Shown piece after piece: positions 33,062 through 43,008 of a stretch of DNA of 64,000 bases; position 1 is the first letter of the stretch, and each line of letters opens with the position of its first letter. The notes beneath the pieces are model-generated. The model did no database searches. It was given only the letters and a program-made list of their open reading frames with translations, and was not told the origin of the DNA. Location of the stretch: contig NZ_JAWQLY010000002.1 in assembly GCF_033446685.1 (NCBI RefSeq), positions 248,001 to 312,000 on the forward strand, in the 5' to 3' direction. The stretch comes from Modicisalibacter sp033446685 (GTDB lineage: Bacteria; Pseudomonadota; Gammaproteobacteria; Pseudomonadales; Halomonadaceae). Made by a program: the position numbers and the translations under genes.

Positions 33062-33793
33062 CTAGGCACGGCTCGGGTTGACCCCGCGTGGGACTAACAG
33101 GAAGGCGGCGATGGCGATGAGCATGTCGACTGCGATCGCCAACAGTGCCGTGGGGATGGCGCCAGCCAGCATCATGATGGTGTCGTAGAGGGCGATACCC
33201 GTGAAGATCAGCTCCCCCAAGCCGCCGGCGCCGATCAGGAAGGCGAGCGGTACCGTTCCGACGTTGATGGCCAGCGCTGTGCGAACGCCGGCGAAGATTA
33301 CATAAAGCGCATTGGGCAGTTCGACCCGGAACAGGCGCTGGGTGGGCGACATGCCAAGCCCCGCCGCGGCTTCCATCAGCGCCGGCGAGACACCCTTGAG
33401 CCCGACGTAGGTGTTGCGGGTAATCGGTAAAAGGGTCGCCACGAACAGGCCGAAGACCGCCGGCACCGTGCCGATGCCGAGAAAGCTCATCGACAGCGCC
33501 AGGACGGCGAGCGTCGGGATGGTGGTACCCACGTTGAGCACCTGCATCAGCGATTCGGCATAGCGGTCGACGCTGGGGCGAGACAGGACGATGCCCAGCG
33601 GCACGGCGACCAGAATGGCCAGTCCACCCGACACGGCCGTCAGGAACAGGTGCTGAACGGCCAGGTAGCGCACGTCGGGGAGATAGAAAATGAACTCCTC
33701 GATCATGCCGCTGCGTTGCGCCCAGACACCGGCCAGAAACAGCGCAATCGCTAGCAGCCAGCGGCACCCACGTTGCAGCGAACGACTCGGCAT
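33062..33793 (-). CDS. Glycine betaine/choline-type ABC permease
   Basis: A 243-residue inner-membrane permease with about six helices. The coupling-helix (EAA) loop is seen in ALMEAAAGLGMSPTQRLFRV, contacting the ATPase. It lies 4 bases behind the ATPase gene and 69 bases before the binding protein. It is longer at the N-terminus than its paired permease. Together the two form the membrane channel. Confidence 0.9.
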   Translation of the reverse strand: MPSRSLQRGCRWLLAIALFLAGVWAQRSGMIEEFIFYLPDVRYLAVQHLFLTAVSGGLAILVAVPLGIVLSRPSVDRYAESLMQVLNVGTTIPTLAVLALSMSFLGIGTVPAVFGLFVATLLPITRNTYVGLKGVSPALMEAAAGLGMSPTQRLFRVELPNALYVIFAGVRTALAINVGTVPLAFLIGAGGLGELIFTGIALYDTIMMLAGAIPTALLAIAVDMLIAIAAFLLVPRGVNPSRA

Positions 33794-33797
33794 GAGC

Positions 33798-34964
<1,167 letters not shown>

Positions 34965-34997
34965 GGGAAACCTTTGTCGAGTCGGCAGTGGGCGCGT

Positions 34998-35663
34998 TTA
35001 CATCGCGCTGGCGTCGCGTTCCATACCCTTGGGAGTCAGGCGCTTCTGCAAGGCCAGCAGGGCATAGTCGACGGTGATTGCCAGCAGGCTCACCGCTACC
35101 GCCCCGACGATCAGCTGGCGCGGGTCGGATTGCGAGATGCCGCGACTGATCAGCGTGCCCAGGCCGCCGGCGCCGATGTAGGCGGCGATCGCCATGACGC
35201 CGATATTGAGCACGACGGCGGTGCGCACCCCGGCCATGATCACCGGCACAGCCAGGGGGATCTCGACCATGCGCAGGCGCTGGTTGGGGCTCATGCCGAT
35301 GCCGCGGGCGGCTTCGCGAAGTGCCGGGTTGACGTTGTTTATCGCGGTATAGGTGTTGCGGATGATCGGCAACTGCGAATAAAGCAGCACGGCAATAACG
35401 GCAGGTACATAACCGATGCCATAGCCGAAGATCGACAGCAATGGAATCATCACCCCGAACAGCGCTATCGAGGGGATGGTGACGATGACCGAGGCGAAGT
35501 AGAGCACACCCTTGGCCAGACGCTCATCCTTGGTAATGGCGATGCCGATCGGCACGCCCGTCAACGTGGCGATGCCCACCGCAACCCCGACCAGCGAAAT
35601 ATGTTCCAGGGTCAGGTCGAACAGCAGCTCGAGGTTATCGAGGACGTATTGTATGAGTTCCAC
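34998..35663 (-). CDS. Glycine betaine/choline-type ABC permease, first gene of operon
   Basis: A 221-residue permease with about five to six helices; ALREAARGIGMSPNQRLRMV is the EAA coupling loop. It is the first gene of the four-gene operon permease-ATPase-permease-binding protein. Upstream lies an AT-rich region (35664-35900) suited to the osmotically controlled promoter expected for such an operon, although no specific site could be identified. Confidence 0.9.
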   Translation of the reverse strand: MELIQYVLDNLELLFDLTLEHISLVGVAVGIATLTGVPIGIAITKDERLAKGVLYFASVIVTIPSIALFGVMIPLLSIFGYGIGYVPAVIAVLLYSQLPIIRNTYTAINNVNPALREAARGIGMSPNQRLRMVEIPLAVPVIMAGVRTAVVLNIGVMAIAAYIGAGGLGTLISRGISQSDPRQLIVGAVAVSLLAITVDYALLALQKRLTPKGMERDASAM

Positions 35664-35957
35664 AGGTATTGCCCTCTATAGGCCTCTAGGCGAGCGCCTT
35701 TTTTGAGCGGGTACATTTCTAGATGGGCTAACACTTATAATTTCGAATTATGCGCTGAGCATAACACGCTTTTTAAGCGCTAAAGATGGGTGGGTCATTG
35801 GGATGTGCAATGCCTTTCATTTTAAATACTCATGGTGCTATGAAAGGATGAAATTCCGACCGCAGGCCGTACCCTTTAAACGCGATGAAACAGCCATTTA
35901 TGCCTGGGTAATTAATGAAGGATCGCGGCCATGCGCGCTTTTAATACTCACTACAGG
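35664..35957. other. AT-rich promoter region of the osmolyte operon
   Basis: About 300 bases without a gene, clearly AT-richer than the neighbours. It contains ATTATGCGCTGAGCATAA (35746-35763), a near-palindrome that could be an operator. No other structure was found. Confidence 0.4.
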
Positions 35958-36091
35958 GTAGGCACCGCCCCAATCAATTGTGCTGGACGACCTGGCACAA
36001 TTTCGATATGCATCGTCACTGAATAGCCAAGGCACAGAAAACGGGGATCGATGTACTCGTCTTTCCCAAACTTTCATTAACCGGCTATTAA
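35958..36091 (+). pseudogene. Decayed nitrilase-family fragment
   Basis: In the plus strand VGTAPIN, then in another frame HRH-stop-IAKAQKTGIDVLVFPKLSLT followed by GY, aligns with the N-terminus of the nitrilase at 30661 (VGAAQIN ... RHRERIAEAHQRGLELLVFP ... ELSLTGY). A stop codon and a frame change are present, and the catalytic Glu of FPELS is Lys. Only about 45 codons remain. It is on the opposite strand to the intact gene and AT-richer, so it is not a recent copy. Confidence 0.6.
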
Positions 36092-36216
36092 TTGATGGCG
36101 CAGACACCGCGGGTCGCCAAGCCCCGTGATGGTCTCGGCTTCTTGCCCTGGCTCGGACCTCCGGCGACATGCGTGCAGTCGTAGATTTCGTCGAGACAAT
36201 TGCCGACCGGCTCGGG

Positions 36217-36242
36217 GCCCCTGGGTCGCCAGACCCAGGGGC
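36217..36242 (-). terminator. Possible terminator behind matB
   Basis: GCCCCTGGGT pairs perfectly with ACCCAGGGGC, 40 bases past the matB stop. There is no T-run on the minus strand, so termination efficiency is uncertain. Confidence 0.5.
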
Positions 36243-36282
36243 TTCAGCATCCCATCCGGTAGCTGGGCCGTCATGCAAACTC

Positions 36283-37812
36283 TCAGCGGGACTTTGCCGC
36301 GTAAGTGTCCTGATACTGCTGACGCAGCTGGTTCTTCTGCACCTTGCCCATGGTGTTGCGCGGCAGGCTGTCGGCGAAGAACACCCGCTTGGGCTGCTTG
36401 TACTTGGCCAGCCGTCCGGATAGCGAGGCGAGTACCCGGGCTTCGTCGATATCGGCACCCGGCTCGCGCACCACCACCGCCGTCACGCCCTCTCCGAAGT
36501 CGGGGTGGGCTAGGCCGATCACTGCGGATTCGACCACCCCGTCGAGCTCGTCGATAATCTGCTCGACCTCTTTCGGGTAGACGTTGTAGCCGCCCGAGAT
36601 CACCAGGTCCTTGTCGCGCCCGACGATGTGCACGTAGCCGCGCTCGTCGACCAGCGCCAGGTCGCCGGTGACGAAGAAGCCGTCCTCGAGCAGTTCCTCG
36701 CGGGTCTTCTCGGGCATGCGCCAGTAGCCGATGAACACGTTGGGGCCGCGCACCTCGAGCATGCCGATCTCGCCCTGGGCCAGCGGCTGGTGGGTCTCAC
36801 GGTCGGTGACGCGGATCTCCACGCCGGGCAGCGGCATGCCCACGGTGCCGGCGATGCGCGCGCCGTCGTAGGGGTTGGAGGTGTTCATGTTGGTCTCGGT
36901 CATGCCGTAGCGCTCGAGGATGGCATGCCCGGTGCGCTGCTCGAAGGCCTGGTGGGTCTCGGCGGTCAGCGGCGCGGAGCCGGAGGTGAACAGGCGCATG
37001 TTGACGGTGAGTTCGCGCGTCAACCGCTCGTCCTGGAGCAGCCGCGTGTAGAAGGTCGGCACGCCCATCATCGTCGTGCCGCGGGGCAGCTCCTCGATGA
37101 TCGTGTCGATGTCGAAGCGCGGCAGGAACAGCATGCTGGCGCCGGCCATGAGCACCACGTTGCAGGCCACGAACAGCCCGTGGGTATGGAAGATTGGCAG
37201 CGCGTGGATCAGCCGGTCGGCCTCGCTGAAGCGCCAGGTCTCGACCAGCGCCGCCGCGTTGGAGGCCAGGTTGCGGTGCGTCAGCATGGCGCCCTTGGAG
37301 CGTCCGGTGGTGCCCGAGGTGTAGAGGATGGCGGCCAGGTCGTCGTCGGCGCGTGACTGGATCGTCTCGAACGGGGTGGCCCGCTCGGCCTGCTCCAGCA
37401 GGCTGCCGTCGGCCCGGGTGCCCAGCGTGGCGACCTGGGGGCAGCCGGTCTCGTCGGCGACGCGCTGGGCGGCGTCCAGGTCGTCGGGCCGGCAGACGAA
37501 CAGCGCCGGCTCGGCGTCGCCGAGGAAGTAGCGGATCTCCTCGGCGGTGTAGCCGGTGTTGAGCGGCAGGTAGACCCCGCCCAGGCGCAGGCACGCCAGG
37601 TACAGCAGGATGGTCTCGGGGCTCTTGTCGACCTGCACCGCCACCCGGTCGCCGGGCGCCACGCCCAGCGCCTGCAGGGCGCCGGCGATGCGTGCCGTGT
37701 GCGCTAGCGCCTCGCGATAGGAGTACTGCCGGCCATCGCGGGTGGTGATGAAGGGGGCCTCTTCGCGGGCCTGCATGCGCGCCGCAAACGTCTCGAACAG
37801 GTTGTCGCTCAT
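36283..37812 (-). CDS. matB: Malonyl-CoA synthetase
   Basis: A 509-residue ANL-family acyl-CoA synthetase, expected to form malonyl-CoA from malonate, CoA and ATP. Motifs are ILYTSGTTGRSKGAMLTHRN (P-loop), RYGMTETNMNTSNPYDGARI and VHIVGRDKDLVISGGYNVYP (A8), with the C-terminal catalytic lysine in LPRNTMGKVQK. The ATG at 37812 overlaps the decarboxylase stop by four bases. With the next two units it forms a malonate-use operon: TRAP import, activation, decarboxylation to acetyl-CoA. Confidence 0.93.
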   Translation of the reverse strand: MSDNLFETFAARMQAREEAPFITTRDGRQYSYREALAHTARIAGALQALGVAPGDRVAVQVDKSPETILLYLACLRLGGVYLPLNTGYTAEEIRYFLGDAEPALFVCRPDDLDAAQRVADETGCPQVATLGTRADGSLLEQAERATPFETIQSRADDDLAAILYTSGTTGRSKGAMLTHRNLASNAAALVETWRFSEADRLIHALPIFHTHGLFVACNVVLMAGASMLFLPRFDIDTIIEELPRGTTMMGVPTFYTRLLQDERLTRELTVNMRLFTSGSAPLTAETHQAFEQRTGHAILERYGMTETNMNTSNPYDGARIAGTVGMPLPGVEIRVTDRETHQPLAQGEIGMLEVRGPNVFIGYWRMPEKTREELLEDGFFVTGDLALVDERGYVHIVGRDKDLVISGGYNVYPKEVEQIIDELDGVVESAVIGLAHPDFGEGVTAVVVREPGADIDEARVLASLSGRLAKYKQPKRVFFADSLPRNTMGKVQKNQLRQQYQDTYAAKSR

Positions 37813-39167
37813 TTTTCCGTTTCTCCCGTGAGCAGTTTCCGGGCACGCCGCCCCAGGTCGCGTACGCTGGAGGAGCGCGCGATCGTGCCGTTGGTGGTGT
37901 AGTGCTCGTGGTTGCGCTCGATGTCCTCGAGTACGTAGAGATAGTTGACCATCAGCCCGGCGGCCTGCTGGATGCCCTTCGCCGAAACGTCGCCCAGCCA
38001 GTTGATGCGATGCAGCTCCGCGCCGTTGCCCAGGTGAAAGCGGGCGACCGGGTTCAGTGGCAGGCCCTTGGCGTTCTTCTCCTGCAACAGGTAGTGGGCC
38101 GCCAAGGGTTTGATCACGTCGCGTAGCGAATTGGCCTTGGCCGGGTCGCTGTGCCAGTCGGGCTCGTCGAGCAGCGCCAGCGTCTCGCTGGCTTCGTCGT
38201 CGAGTCGATCCTCGTTCTCGCGCACGCCGTCCAGCCACTGGCGAAAACCGGGCACCGGCGACAGGGTCACGAAGTTGCGCAGATTGGGCAGCTCCTGCTT
38301 GAGCTCCTGGACGACCTGCTTGATCAGGAAATTGCCGAACGAGATGCCGCGCAGGCCGGTCTGGCAGTTGCTGATGCCGAAGAAGGCCGCGGTGTCGACG
38401 CTCTCGGGGTCCTCAATGAGCCCGTGGGTACCGTCGAGGATCGGCTGGATCTGATCGGGCAATCCCCGATAGAGCGCCACTTCGACGAAGATCAGCGGCT
38501 CGTCGCCGATCGCCGGATGGAAGAAGGCGAAGCAGCGCCGGTCGCGGGCGTCGAGCCGCCGACGCAGGTCGTTCCAGTCCTGGATCTCGTGCACCGCCTC
38601 GTAGTGGATGATGCGTTCGAGGATCGCCGCCGGGGTGTTCCAGTCGATGCGTCGCAGGACCAGGAACCCGCGGTTGAACCACGAGGCGAACAGGTGGCCG
38701 AAGTCGGCGTTCACCGGTTGCAGATCGGGGTGCGCCTTGAGCAGTCCAAGCAGGTCCTCGCGCATGCCGACCAGCTCGTGGGTGCCGTCGGTGGTCAGGT
38801 TCAGGCGCCGCAGGACTTCCTGGCGGCTGGGCTCGCAGGCATCGAACAACGCCTGCAGGTCGCGGTTGTCGCGCGAGGCCTGATAGCGCTGGTAGGTCGC
38901 GTCGATCTGCTCCGGATCGGCGGAGAACTCGTTGGTCAGGCGCTCGAAGAAGCGCAGCTTGTTGTCTTCGTCGAGCCGCGCATACAGGTCCAGCGCGCGA
39001 CGCGCCAGGGTGATGCTCGAGGCTTCGCCATCGCTTTCGAGCAACGCCTTGCAGGCGGCGATCAGTTCCGCGTGACTGACCGGTGCGAGGGCCTCCGAGC
39101 GCTTGCGACGCAAGGCATCACGCTGGGTGATGGTGCTGAACAGCTCCTGCAGAAAGCTCATGTTCAT
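37809..39167 (-). CDS. matA: Malonyl-CoA decarboxylase
   Basis: A 452-residue decarboxylase of the MCD/MatA family (malonyl-CoA to acetyl-CoA and CO2). It has the helical N-terminal domain and the GNAT-like catalytic domain, with catalytic residues expected near HPAIGDEPLIFVEVALYRG (a Glu) and LSPVPGFRQWLDG (Ser-x-x-Pro-Gly motif). NPVARFHLGNGAELHRINWL is the C-terminal signature. It lies between the TRAP genes and matB, translationally coupled to matB. Confidence 0.93.
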   Translation of the reverse strand: MNMSFLQELFSTITQRDALRRKRSEALAPVSHAELIAACKALLESDGEASSITLARRALDLYARLDEDNKLRFFERLTNEFSADPEQIDATYQRYQASRDNRDLQALFDACEPSRQEVLRRLNLTTDGTHELVGMREDLLGLLKAHPDLQPVNADFGHLFASWFNRGFLVLRRIDWNTPAAILERIIHYEAVHEIQDWNDLRRRLDARDRRCFAFFHPAIGDEPLIFVEVALYRGLPDQIQPILDGTHGLIEDPESVDTAAFFGISNCQTGLRGISFGNFLIKQVVQELKQELPNLRNFVTLSPVPGFRQWLDGVRENEDRLDDEASETLALLDEPDWHSDPAKANSLRDVIKPLAAHYLLQEKNAKGLPLNPVARFHLGNGAELHRINWLGDVSAKGIQQAAGLMVNYLYVLEDIERNHEHYTTNGTIARSSSVRDLGRRARKLLTGETEK

Positions 39168-39191
39168 GATGGATGCTCTTGTCGTGGACGA

Positions 39192-40520
39192 TCAGTTCAT
39201 CATCAGGTCGGGAAGCCAGGTGGCGATGCTCGGGAAGAAGCACAGCAGCACGATGCCCAGCACCATGCACAGGGCATAGGGCAGGCTGCCCAGCAGCACG
39301 TCGCGCAGCGCGATATCCGGGGCGATGCCCTTGATGATGAAGAGATTCAAGCCGACCGGCGGGGTGATCAGCCCGATCTCCAGATTGATGGTCAGGATCA
39401 CCGCGAACCAGTAGGGATCGAAGTTCGCGGCGAGGATGATCGGCAGCAGGATCGGCGCGGTCATCACGATCACCGCCACCGGCGGCAAAAAGAACCCGGC
39501 CACCAGCAGGAACACGTTGATGATGCCCATCAGCACCCAGCGGTTGACCTCGAGATCGGCAATCGCGCCGGCCACGGTCTGGGTGATGAACATCGACGAC
39601 AGCGCATAGGCGAAGATCTCCGCGGCGGCGATGATCAGCATGATCATCACGCTCTCGCGCAGTGCGTCGCGCATGATCAGCTTGAGCGGTTTCGCCTGCC
39701 ACATGCGATAGACCACGATGGCCAGCGTCAGGCACAGGAAGGCGCCGACCGCGGCGGCCTCCGAGGGCGTCGCGACCCCGCCGTAGAGGGCGAACAGGAT
39801 GCCGGTGACCACCACCAGGAACGGCAGCACCCGGAACAGCGCCTTGAGATTGCCCTCGACGTTTTCCTTGACCTGCGCGGCCGCCTGGGTGACCGGGCTC
39901 GGGGTGTCGTAGCCGCCGGCCAGCTTGCAGGCGATCAGCGTCCAGGCCATGAACAGCACCGCCAGCATGACGCCGGGCACGGCGCCGGCGATGAACAGCC
40001 GGCCGATCGAGGTCTCGGTGGAGATGCCATAGACGATCATGGTCACCGACGGCGGAATCAAAATCCCCAGCGTGCCGCCCGCGGCGATGCAGCCGGCCGC
40101 CACGCCATCCGGATAGCCGCGCTTGCGCATCTCGGGGATGCCCAGCTTGCCGATCGCCGCGCTGGTCGCGGGGGACGAGCCGGACAGCGCGGCGAAGATC
40201 GAGCAGGCGCCGATGTTGGAGATCGCCAGACCGCCCGGGACGCGGCCCATCCATAGATCGAGCGAGCGGTACAGGTCGCGCCCGGTGGGCGAGGAGGCCA
40301 CCGCCGCGCCCATCAGGATGAACATCGGGATCGCCACGAAGCTGAACGAGGCGAGGCTGCCGTAGAAGGTTTCCCCGAAATAGGTCAACTCGCCCATGCC
40401 CCGGTCGAGTACCAGGGCGCCCAGGGACACGCTGCCCAGGGCGAAGGCGATCGGCGTGCCGATGGCCATCAGCACCATCAGCACGACGACGATCATGATG
40501 CCGCTAGTGACTGGATCCAT
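39192..40520 (-). CDS. TRAP large permease (malonate module)
   Basis: A 442-residue DctM-family protein with about 12 helices. FAALSGSSPATSAAIGKLGI and GGTLGILIPPSVTMIVYGIS are family landmarks, and LITPPVGLNLFIIKGIA closes the channel. The ATG at 40520 lies 17 bases inside the end of the small permease gene; the 60-base longer ORF has no support. Context with MatB and MCD points to malonate as substrate, as for rhizobial MatPQM. Confidence 0.92.
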   Translation of the reverse strand: MDPVTSGIMIVVVLMVLMAIGTPIAFALGSVSLGALVLDRGMGELTYFGETFYGSLASFSFVAIPMFILMGAAVASSPTGRDLYRSLDLWMGRVPGGLAISNIGACSIFAALSGSSPATSAAIGKLGIPEMRKRGYPDGVAAGCIAAGGTLGILIPPSVTMIVYGISTETSIGRLFIAGAVPGVMLAVLFMAWTLIACKLAGGYDTPSPVTQAAAQVKENVEGNLKALFRVLPFLVVVTGILFALYGGVATPSEAAAVGAFLCLTLAIVVYRMWQAKPLKLIMRDALRESVMIMLIIAAAEIFAYALSSMFITQTVAGAIADLEVNRWVLMGIINVFLLVAGFFLPPVAVIVMTAPILLPIILAANFDPYWFAVILTINLEIGLITPPVGLNLFIIKGIAPDIALRDVLLGSLPYALCMVLGIVLLCFFPSIATWLPDLMMN

Positions 40521-41043
40521 GCTCGGACTCTCCGCGAAGAATTTCCGCCACGTACTGCAACGAGAGCAGACTGGCACCAATGGCCATGGGCAAAAGCGCC
40601 GGCCACAGCGGCGGGTTCCATACCGTCCCCGTGGTCCAGCCGCCGTGCCAGGCTTCGAGCAGATACAGCCAGGCGCCGTAGGTCAGGGCGATGCAGAAGC
40701 TCAGGCCGACCAGCGAGGCGATCAGCAGCATGGCCTTCCTGAGGCGGCCGCCCAGCGCGTCGGGCAGTACGGTGACGGCGACGTGGCCGCCGGTCATCAG
40801 CACATAGGGGGCGCCGAGCAGCATCGCGGCGGTGACGGAAAACACCGCGAATTCCGTTTGCCAGACGGTGCTCTGGTCCAGCACGTAACGCATGAAGACC
40901 ATGTGGCATACGGCGAGGACACCCGCGCCCAGGGCGATGGCAGCCAGTACCGCCAGGCCGCCCGACATCTTGTCCATCAGGTGGATGTAGCCTCCGGTCA
41001 CGCCACGCTTGGGCAATGAAGAGTGACTCGAGGTATGGGCCAT
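40504..41043 (-). CDS. TRAP small permease (malonate module)
   Basis: A 179-residue DctQ protein with four hydrophobic segments and an 18-residue polar N-terminal tail. QSTVWQTEFAVFSVTAAMLL is the family helix-2 segment. Its end overlaps the large permease start, so the two are coupled. Two stem-loops separate it from the binding protein. Confidence 0.9.
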   Translation of the reverse strand: MAHTSSHSSLPKRGVTGGYIHLMDKMSGGLAVLAAIALGAGVLAVCHMVFMRYVLDQSTVWQTEFAVFSVTAAMLLGAPYVLMTGGHVAVTVLPDALGGRLRKAMLLIASLVGLSFCIALTYGAWLYLLEAWHGGWTTGTVWNPPLWPALLPMAIGASLLSLQYVAEILRGESEHGSSH

Positions 41044-41069
41044 GGCGCCCTCCCGATCAATGAGTGAAA

Positions 41070-41124
41070 GGCCGCCTGGATAGGGCGGCCGACAAGACGA
41101 ACGCCCGGCACCAACGGCCGGGCG
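41070..41124 (-). promoter_or_regulatory. Two intercistronic stem-loops between TRAP binding protein and small permease
   Basis: GGCCGCC/GGCGGCC (41070-41090) and CGCCCGGC/GCCGGGCG (41102-41124) are consecutive hairpins in the gap. They probably stabilise the binding-protein message and reduce read-through into the permease genes. Confidence 0.65.
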
Positions 41125-41131
41125 GGTAGGC

Positions 41132-42130
41132 TCACTCCACGGCCAGTGCCGCGTCGATCAGAGCTTGGCCATTGGGCACGTTCTCGGCGAAGGTCTTGTA
41201 GGAACTCTGCTTGGCGATATCCAGCCAGGCGTTGTAATCCTCCGGTGACATGCTGACCACCTCGACACCGTTCTCCTTGAAGACATCGATCATCTTCTGG
41301 TCGAGCGCGGCGGCTTCGCCGGCAAAGAAGTCCTCCGCCTTCTGGCCGGCTTCGGTCAGGGCCTGCTGCTGTTCCTCGTTGAGCTTGTCCCAGCTTTGCT
41401 GCGAGATCAGGACCGGCTCGTACATGAACCACAGGGCGTTCTTGCCGGGCGCGGTCAGGCAGGTGACCTGTTCGTAGATGCGGTAGGAGACGAACGAGCC
41501 CGACGAGGTATTGGCGCCATCGAGCACGCCGGTCTGCATGGCCGTGTAGATCTCCGAGGAGGGCATCGAGGCGATCGACGCACCGGCGGTGGCCAGCATT
41601 TCGTCGAAGGCCGGGCCGGCGGCGCGCATGGCCTGCCCTTTCACGGTGTCCGGCGAGGTGATGCACTGCTTGTTCGAGGCGAAGCCGCCAGCCAGCCAGG
41701 CGTCAGCCAGCACCTTAACGCCGGCATCGTTGATCACTTTCTTGATCATGTCCATGAACTTGGAGTCGTTGAGGCGCTGCGCGCGTTCATGGCTACGCAC
41801 CAGGCCCGGCATCAGGGTCGCCGAGAACTCGGGATGGCGACCGCTGGCGTAATCCAGCGGCAGCGAGGTCATGTCCAGGCGGCCGCGCACCAGCGCGCCC
41901 CATTGCTCCTTGGCGTCGAACAGCGACTGCCCGGGATAGACCTGGATCTTGAGGTCGACATCGGCGGCTTCGACCTCCTTGGCCATCAACTGGACCATCT
42001 CGTCACGCACGTCGCCCTTGCCGCCGGGGAACTGATGGGAAGCACGCAGGACGGTTTCGGCGGAGGCGGCGGAACTGAAGGCAACGGCCAGGCCGAGCGC
42101 GGCCAGTATCGGGAGTGAAGTGGATTTCAT
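41132..42130 (-). CDS. TRAP binding protein (malonate module)
   Basis: A 332-residue periplasmic binding protein with signal peptide MKSTSLPILAALGLAVAFSS (then AASA). Family segments include KIQVYPGQSLFDAKEQWGAL and MPSSEIYTAMQTGVLDGANT. It is first of five genes binding protein-small permease-large permease-MCD-MatB, all on the minus strand and divergent from a GntR regulator. The neighbourhood makes malonate the likely ligand. Confidence 0.92.
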   Translation of the reverse strand: MKSTSLPILAALGLAVAFSSAASAETVLRASHQFPGGKGDVRDEMVQLMAKEVEAADVDLKIQVYPGQSLFDAKEQWGALVRGRLDMTSLPLDYASGRHPEFSATLMPGLVRSHERAQRLNDSKFMDMIKKVINDAGVKVLADAWLAGGFASNKQCITSPDTVKGQAMRAAGPAFDEMLATAGASIASMPSSEIYTAMQTGVLDGANTSSGSFVSYRIYEQVTCLTAPGKNALWFMYEPVLISQQSWDKLNEEQQQALTEAGQKAEDFFAGEAAALDQKMIDVFKENGVEVVSMSPEDYNAWLDIAKQSSYKTFAENVPNGQALIDAALAVE

Positions 42131-42163
42131 CGTGGCGTCTCCTGTCGATTATTATTGTGCTAG

Positions 42164-42190
42164 GTATATATCAGGCTTGCTGATGTATAC
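42164..42190. promoter_or_regulatory. GntR operator controlling the malonate module
   Basis: GTATATATCAG and CTGATGTATAC form an 11-base inverted repeat (one mismatch) with a 5-base centre. It lies between the divergent TRAP operon (start 42130) and the GntR gene (42274), a natural site for dual control. Confidence 0.75.
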
Positions 42191-42273
42191 TTTAATAGCG
42201 GTGCTAGTATATTTATGTCAATTTTTTGACCCTAGACCATGGTGGCAGAGGCGAACGGACCGGGAGGTGACGC

Positions 42274-42960
42274 GTGGGCGGCATGAAGCGATCGAATACG
42301 CAGCGACTCAGGGACGCCCTGGAGAACGACATTCTCAACGGGCGCCGCGCACCCGGAGAACGCCTCGATCCGGAAGCGTTGGGCCAGGAGTTCAACGTCT
42401 CGCGCACCCCGGTTCGCGAAGCCATCCATCAGCTGGTGGCCAGCGGGCTGGTCACCGTGCAACCCAAGAAGGGCACCTTCGTCGCCGAGGTCGGCATCGA
42501 CCGGCTGATCGAGATGTTCGAGGTCATGGCGGAGCTGGAGGGGATGTGCGGGCGGCTCGCCGCACGCCGCATCACGCCGCTGGAGCTCGACGAGCTTCGC
42601 GACGCCCTGGCGCGCTGCGAACAGGCCGCCGGGAACGGCGATACCGACGAGTACTATTACGAGAACGAAGCCTTCCACAGCTGCGTCTATGCGGCCAGCC
42701 ACAACGCCTTTCTCGCCGACGAGGCCCGGCACCTGAAGATGCGCCTGAAGCCTTATCGCCGCCTGCAGCTCAAGGTACGCCACCGCATGCAGTCGTCGCT
42801 CGACGAACACCGGCGTATCGTCACGGCGATCGAGGCGGGCGACCCCCAGGCGGCCGAGGACGCACTGCGCTCGCATGTGCTGGTCCAGGGCGAGCGGTTC
42901 AGCGATCTGGTGGCCAGCGTCAAGGACCTGAGTCGGGCAACGCAGCCCGAGTTGTCCTGA
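42274..42960 (+). CDS. GntR-family regulator with FCD domain, probable malonate regulator
   Basis: A 228-residue regulator: winged HTH at about 10-75 (LGQEFNVSRTPVREAIHQLV) and an FCD ligand domain whose metal-binding Asp/His positions are suggested by ENEAFHSCVYAASHN and LDEHRRIVTAIEAGD. I chose GTG 42274 because GGAGGT lies five bases before it; an ATG follows at 42283. It is divergent from the malonate operon, with a palindrome between. FCD proteins usually repress until an organic acid binds. Confidence 0.9.
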   Translation: MGGMKRSNTQRLRDALENDILNGRRAPGERLDPEALGQEFNVSRTPVREAIHQLVASGLVTVQPKKGTFVAEVGIDRLIEMFEVMAELEGMCGRLAARRITPLELDELRDALARCEQAAGNGDTDEYYYENEAFHSCVYAASHNAFLADEARHLKMRLKPYRRLQLKVRHRMQSSLDEHRRIVTAIEAGDPQAAEDALRSHVLVQGERFSDLVASVKDLSRATQPELS

Positions 42961-43008
42961 CCGGGCCAGCACTTCTTCCAGCCACCCATTGCGGAACCGG
43001 GGTCCGGC

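Noticed and set aside
38151..40256. 701-codon plus-strand ORF
   Set aside because: Antisense to malonyl-CoA decarboxylase and the TRAP large permease; composition is His/Asp/Gln rich with no family.
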